The notes under the pieces are model-generated. The model had not been told where the DNA came from. It saw only the letters and a program-made list of their open reading frames with translations, and made no database searches. Source: Acidobacteriota bacterium (GTDB lineage Bacteria; Acidobacteriota; Terriglobia; Versatilivoradales; Versatilivoraceae). Taken from it: a stretch of DNA of 64,000 nucleotides. The translations under genes were made by a program, and so were the position numbers. Each line of letters starts with the position of its first letter. Within the stretch, counting starts at the first letter, position 1. Shown in pieces: positions 60,628 through 64,000 of this stretch. Location of the stretch: NCBI GenBank assembly GCA_028875575.1, contig JAPPDF010000001.1, forward strand, positions 37,142 through 101,141. The letters run 5' to 3'.

Positions 60628-62247
60628 ATGATACTCGAGAGCGGAGGTTTCTCCCGACCGATCGTCCGCATCCTGCTGGCGGCCGCGCTACCGCTGCTGG
60701 CGGCGTCTCCTCCGGCCGCTACGGCCGGCGACCGCCCCAACGTCCTGTTCATCGCCGCCGACGATCTGCGGCCCCTGCTGGGTTGCTACGGCGAGCAGGC
60801 CGTCGAGACTCCCAGCATCGACCGGCTGGCCGCCCGCGGGACCACCTTCCGCCGGGCCTACTGCCAGGCCCCCCAATGCAGTCCCTCGCGCGTGTCCCTG
60901 ATGTTCGGACTGCGTCCCGACACCACCGGCCACTATTCCAATCGCCACCCCTTCGATCGCCAGCGGTTCCGGGCAAGCCCCAGCCTCCCCGAGCACTTCA
61001 AGAATCACGGCTATCACACCCAGTCCTTCGGCAAGATCTACCACAACGAAACCGACCATCCCGAGGGCTGGTCGGTGCCCAGCTCGCCGGGGCGCAAGCG
61101 GGAGATGTGGGAGACGGTGGACGAAGCGGCCATCGCCGGGGTGGAGTTCTCCAAGCGGGCGCAGGTGCCCACCGTCATCGCGCCCAGAAACGATTGTCCC
61201 CCCATTCAGGCTCCCGACGTGCCCGACGAGACCCTCTACGGCGGACGCATGACCGGACAGGCCATCGCGGCCATGGCAGCCCTGAAGGACCGACCCTTCT
61301 TCCTGGCGGTGGGCTACTACCGCCCCCACCTGCCCCTGGTCGCCCCCAAGAAATACTTCGACAAGTATCCGCTGGACCGCATCCGGCTGCCACAGCACCG
61401 CCAGCCGCCGGCCGGCGCGCCTCTCTGGTCGATCTACAACTCGGTGACCTACTGGCATCCCCGGGCCCGGGAAGTCTGGCGCATCGACCTGGATTTCCCC
61501 AAGTATCCCTCTACCCGGGAAGAGGCGCTGCGCTTTGCCGGATGGGAGTTGCGCAGCTACCGCGGAATTCCTGCCGGCGGACCAATTTCCGACTTCCTTC
61601 AGGCCAGGGTCTGGCAAGCCTACCTGGCTTGTGTCAGCTACATCGATGCCCAGGTGGGACGGATGCTGCAGGCACTGGAAACCTACGGGCTGTCAGAAAA
61701 GACTATCGTGGTGTTCTGGGGAGACCACGGCTGGCACCTGGGCGAGCACGGCACCTGGGCCAAGATGACCCTGTTCGAGTGGGCCACTCGAGTGCCGCTG
61801 CTGATTGCTGCGCCCGGGCGCTCCCAACCTTCGGGGGTCGAGTCGCTGGTGGAGCTGGTGGACCTCTATCCGACCCTCTGCCGGCTGGCCGGCCTGCCCG
61901 TTCCCAAGCACGTGGAGGGAAGCGACCTGGTTCCCTTGCTGAACGATCCCGAACGGTCCTGGAAGCAGGCCGCCTTCAGCCACTTCCCCCGGCACGACCA
62001 CAGCCTGGGGCAATCCATGCGGACCGACCGCTACCGATACACCGAATGGGTGGGGCTGGACGGCAGCATCAAGGGCACCGAACTCTACGACCACACCGCC
62101 GACCCCCTGGAACTGGTCAACCTGGCCGCTTCCCCAACCAGCGCCCGCACCGTGCAACAGCTCGCCCGCCAGATGAAGGCCGGCTGGCGAGCAGCGCGGC
62201 CTCCTGAGGAAGGGAGTGTGCCCGGGGGCAAGGGTCCCGCCAAATGA
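60628..62247 (+). CDS. Sulfatase, iduronate-2-sulfatase-like
   Basis: A 539-residue sulfatase. Signal peptide 1-33, metal pair in NVLFIAADDLRPLLGCYG, and formylglycine motif C84-S-P-S-R88 (APQCSPSRVSLMFG). The FGLRPDTTGHY text and the SFGKIYHN, GWSVP and GRMTG segments are those of iduronate-2-sulfatase-like enzymes. GGAGAAGGGCGAGG precedes the ATG at 60628. It pairs with the preceding sulfatase, probably to desulfate a polysaccharide. Confidence 0.9.
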   Translation: MILESGGFSRPIVRILLAAALPLLAASPPAATAGDRPNVLFIAADDLRPLLGCYGEQAVETPSIDRLAARGTTFRRAYCQAPQCSPSRVSLMFGLRPDTTGHYSNRHPFDRQRFRASPSLPEHFKNHGYHTQSFGKIYHNETDHPEGWSVPSSPGRKREMWETVDEAAIAGVEFSKRAQVPTVIAPRNDCPPIQAPDVPDETLYGGRMTGQAIAAMAALKDRPFFLAVGYYRPHLPLVAPKKYFDKYPLDRIRLPQHRQPPAGAPLWSIYNSVTYWHPRAREVWRIDLDFPKYPSTREEALRFAGWELRSYRGIPAGGPISDFLQARVWQAYLACVSYIDAQVGRMLQALETYGLSEKTIVVFWGDHGWHLGEHGTWAKMTLFEWATRVPLLIAAPGRSQPSGVESLVELVDLYPTLCRLAGLPVPKHVEGSDLVPLLNDPERSWKQAAFSHFPRHDHSLGQSMRTDRYRYTEWVGLDGSIKGTELYDHTADPLELVNLAASPTSARTVQQLARQMKAGWRAARPPEEGSVPGGKGPAK

Positions 62248-62418
62248 CCTCCCAGATTGCGCAGCGGCATTGGTGCTGTGTTCTGACGATGCCGTGATAT
62301 CATCAAGGCACTCCCTCAGCCAGTTACATGCAGCGCAAAAAGAATCAATGATATCCGGCGTGGGTCCACAAGTTTGATCGACAAGCCGGATGGTCAACAG
62401 GCGAAGGGACAAGGAACA

Positions 62419-62652
62419 ATGAGCAACGAAGAAATCGCCCAATTGGAGTTGCGCCTGACCAAGGCCATGGGTGAGATGGAAGTCCGACTAACCAATGCCA
62501 TCCATCAGGTCCGGACCGATCTGTCCAGGGAAGTTGGTGACACGAGGGCAGATGTTTCCAGGCTGCAGGGCGGGTTGAAGTATGTGAATGTCTTTCTGGG
62601 CGCTATCGGTCTATCGATTGGAGGCGCCGTCATCAAATATCTGCTGACCTGA
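62419..62652 (+). CDS. Small coiled-coil protein with C-terminal membrane helix
   Basis: A 77-residue protein: a helical N-terminus LELRLTKAMGEMEVRLTNAI, repeated helical segments, and one hydrophobic helix VNVFLGAIGLSIGGAVIKYL at the C-terminus. This resembles small tail-anchored proteins found near mobile or regulatory genes. AAGGAAC precedes the ATG. Not recognised further. Confidence 0.55.
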   Translation: MSNEEIAQLELRLTKAMGEMEVRLTNAIHQVRTDLSREVGDTRADVSRLQGGLKYVNVFLGAIGLSIGGAVIKYLLT

Positions 62653-62859
62653 ACCTACCCAAGCCCTCATTTCTCACCGGGTCACCTGCTGCCGCCGCAG
62701 CAACGGTCATAAAAAGTCCGGTGAGGTTGGTCTTCGTCCAGTACAGTCTATAACTGTGTTATTTATGAGTGTCTTATCCAAGATCTGCTGTGGCCGGAAT
62801 TGCCACCAACATCCCGTGCAATCCACTGCCATCCCCCATTTAACAAAGGGATGGATACT

Positions 62860-63423
62860 GTAAGCAACCTCGCACCGGTCCGACCCGAAACCAAGCCCAC
62901 CGGCCGCCATCCGGGCAACGCCCTCTCGGCCATCTTCCTCCGCTCCGCTTCCCCCGGAAGACACCCCGATGGAAACGGATTGTGCCTCTTCCTCCAGCCC
63001 AGCCGTACCCGCAGCTGGATTCAGCGCCTCGTCGTCCGTGGCCGCCGCCGGGAGCTCGGTCTCGGCAGCCACGCCCTGGTTCCACTGGCCGCGGCCAGGT
63101 GGAGTGAGGTGCGCTGGGCCGAGTGGGAGGAGATCGATCGGGACGCTGGTGTATGGGCCGCCCCGGCCAGGCGGATGAAGGCCAGCCGCCGGCACCGGGT
63201 GCCGCTGTGTGGCCGCGCCTTGGAGATTCTCGAGGCGGCACGGACCTTAGGCCGGGGAGCCGGTCCTCTGGTGTTCACCCGTGGGCAGGGGAAGCCGCTC
63301 AATGACAAGGAGCTGCGGTGGCTGGCCCGCGAGCGGGGGATTGCGGCCGTGCCGCACGGGTTCCGCTCCAGCTTCCGGGACTGGGCGGCCGAAGAGACCG
63401 ACCATCCCCGGGAGGTGGGGGAG
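62860..63423 (+). pseudogene. P4-type integrase relic with internal deletion
   Basis: One frame joins the DUF4102 start (LSAIFLRSASPGRHPDGNGL, RRRELGLGSHALVPLA) directly to the catalytic part (RWSEVRWAEWEEIDRDAG, MKASRRHRVPLCGRALEI, HGFRSSFRDWAAEETDHPRE), so about 180 residues are missing from the middle. The end, carrying the last His and the Tyr nucleophile, is cut after DHPREV and replaced by the leader of a mobC relic. R in RWSEVR and HGFRSS remain. It is non-functional. Confidence 0.82.
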
Positions 63424-63560
63424 AGTTCTCCCCTGGCCCCCCATCACTCCCACCGCTCCCTTCTCCCACTCCCATGACGGAGGCTTCGATGACGCAAGAA
63501 GCGACACCGACGGGGCTGTTGTGAGGTTTCGGGTGGCGCGTTGGTCGGTCTATACCGCCT
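63424..63560 (+). pseudogene. mobC relic with conserved leader
   Basis: Leader 63424-63488 resembles that of mobC at 34835-34898 (TCCCCTGGCCCCCCATCAC here; CCCCCTGACCCCCCAATCAC there; then TGACGGA--CTTCGATG). The ATG at 63489 opens MTQEATPTG, then a frameshift separates VVRFRVARWSV, similar to the MobC start ATVRVSAAELAEW. No intact gene remains. Confidence 0.6.
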
Positions 63561-63869
63561 TGTCCCCCGGAGGCGGAAATCGTCGATCATCCCACGGCCG
63601 TTCGAGGCCGGGTTTTCCTGCTCCGATTCATCTCCGCGTCTGCGGGTACGGGACCGTGACCGGTATTCCGAATCGCTGAATAGGGACCAGCTTCCTGCGG
63701 CGGAATTTGCGGTTGGTCATGATTCCCACCAGACATCCCTATACGTCACGCTCAAAAGTTGACATATAGAGGCTTTCTCGGAAGTGGTGGCCCAACACGG
63801 AAGGACCTCGGTCGATCCGAATCGGGAGCTTCGGTGCCGGCCGTCCCAGTGGTTGATTCCTTTGAGTGT
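63561..63869. other. Stretch without a supported gene
   Basis: Short open frames only, likely decayed sequence behind the mobC relic. No RNA gene or repeat was recognised. Confidence 0.4.
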
Positions 63870-64000
63870 CTACTCCCGAGCCGGGATATAGGCACCGTCA
63901 CCGGTTCTCTGACCCGGGGCCCCGCCGTCGTTGACCACCCCGTAGGCCAGGAAGGGATTGGCCCCCGAGACCTTGCGGATGCGGACGTAGCCCTGCGTGG
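63870..64000 (-). CDS. Partial gene, C-terminus of an exported protein
   Basis: The last 43 codons of a minus-strand gene continue beyond the window: TQGYVRIRKVSGANPFLAYG, then VVNDGGAPGQRTGDGAYIPA and RE-stop. I recall this ending from large secreted proteins of Acidobacteria-type genomes, where a G-(Y/W)-.-R-(V/I)-.-.-.-SG-.-.P-.-AY pattern with DGAY(I/L)P closes a beta-sandwich. Function unknown. Confidence 0.7.
   Translation of the reverse strand, partial: TQGYVRIRKVSGANPFLAYGVVNDGGAPGQRTGDGAYIPARE

Overview
The host chromosome is GC-rich with high-GC codon use. It carries many degradative genes: two sulfatases, two enolase-superfamily dehydratases, a PIG-L hydrolase, a DUF1080/sialidase-type lipoprotein, a PhyH oxygenase, TAXI-type TRAP and sugar ABC importers. 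This style, with rare TRAP/TAXI and DUF1761 genes, suggests an uncultured, possibly marine or host-associated Acidobacteriota-like bacterium. That is an inference from gene content only. Two tRNA genes are intact (Lys-CTT, His-GTG) and a third, atypical Leu-CAA-like one sits inside a transposon.

Layout. 1-2654: a small hypothetical protein, a PhyH oxygenase and an MFS transporter. 2914-11152: an AT-richer block with a tightly packed minus-strand five-gene operon (SIS-HAD fusion, PRTase-CE-like protein, P-loop NTPase, an unrecognised protein, PfkB-type kinase). It looks like a nucleotide- or sugar-phosphate-centred conflict system, and beside it lies a HigBA-type locus whose toxin is broken. 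11368-18371: TAXI/TRAP transporter, secreted and membrane proteins, a methyltransferase and PhzF. 18478-18593: a 30-bp perfect inverted-repeat element, followed by a relic copy of the phzF 3' end.

19740-36973 is an integrated island bounded by a 51-bp perfect direct repeat of the 3' part of tRNA-Lys. It carries a P4-type integrase, a three-gene TIGR04255 cassette, a type III restriction-modification pair, several small unknown genes and a ColE1-like mobilization cassette (mobC, mobA, with mobB and mobD nested inside mobA). The res gene is split by a 4,054-bp IS1595-type transposon (28099-32152) with 23-bp terminal inverted repeats and an 8-bp target duplication. Removing it restores one 856-codon frame. 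The transposon carries a tRNA-like gene, a structured 5' leader, two GIY-YIG proteins and two paralogous 42-45-residue proteins. Each of those two small genes sits in its own transcription unit flanked by complementary arms. I consider these small units and the five-gene operon the most novel items.

37343-45120 is a catabolic operon: sugar ABC importer (binding protein plus two permeases, no ATPase), esterase-like hydrolase, a propeller-type glycoside-hydrolase-like protein, PIG-L hydrolase and an enolase-family dehydratase. 45241-46341 holds a VapB-type antitoxin whose VapC partner survives only as a start codon and its last ~20 codons, plus GC-rich dispersed repeats. A P1/S58 peptidase and tRNA-His follow. 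Between the tRNA-His 3' end and a ~105-bp direct repeat at 52447 lies a second, integrase-less insertion with a ferric-siderophore ABC importer and a truncated exporter. 52576-62652 returns to host genes. 62860-63560 is a decayed integrase/mobC relic related to the mobilization module at 34-36 kb, and the window ends in the 3' end of a minus-strand gene.
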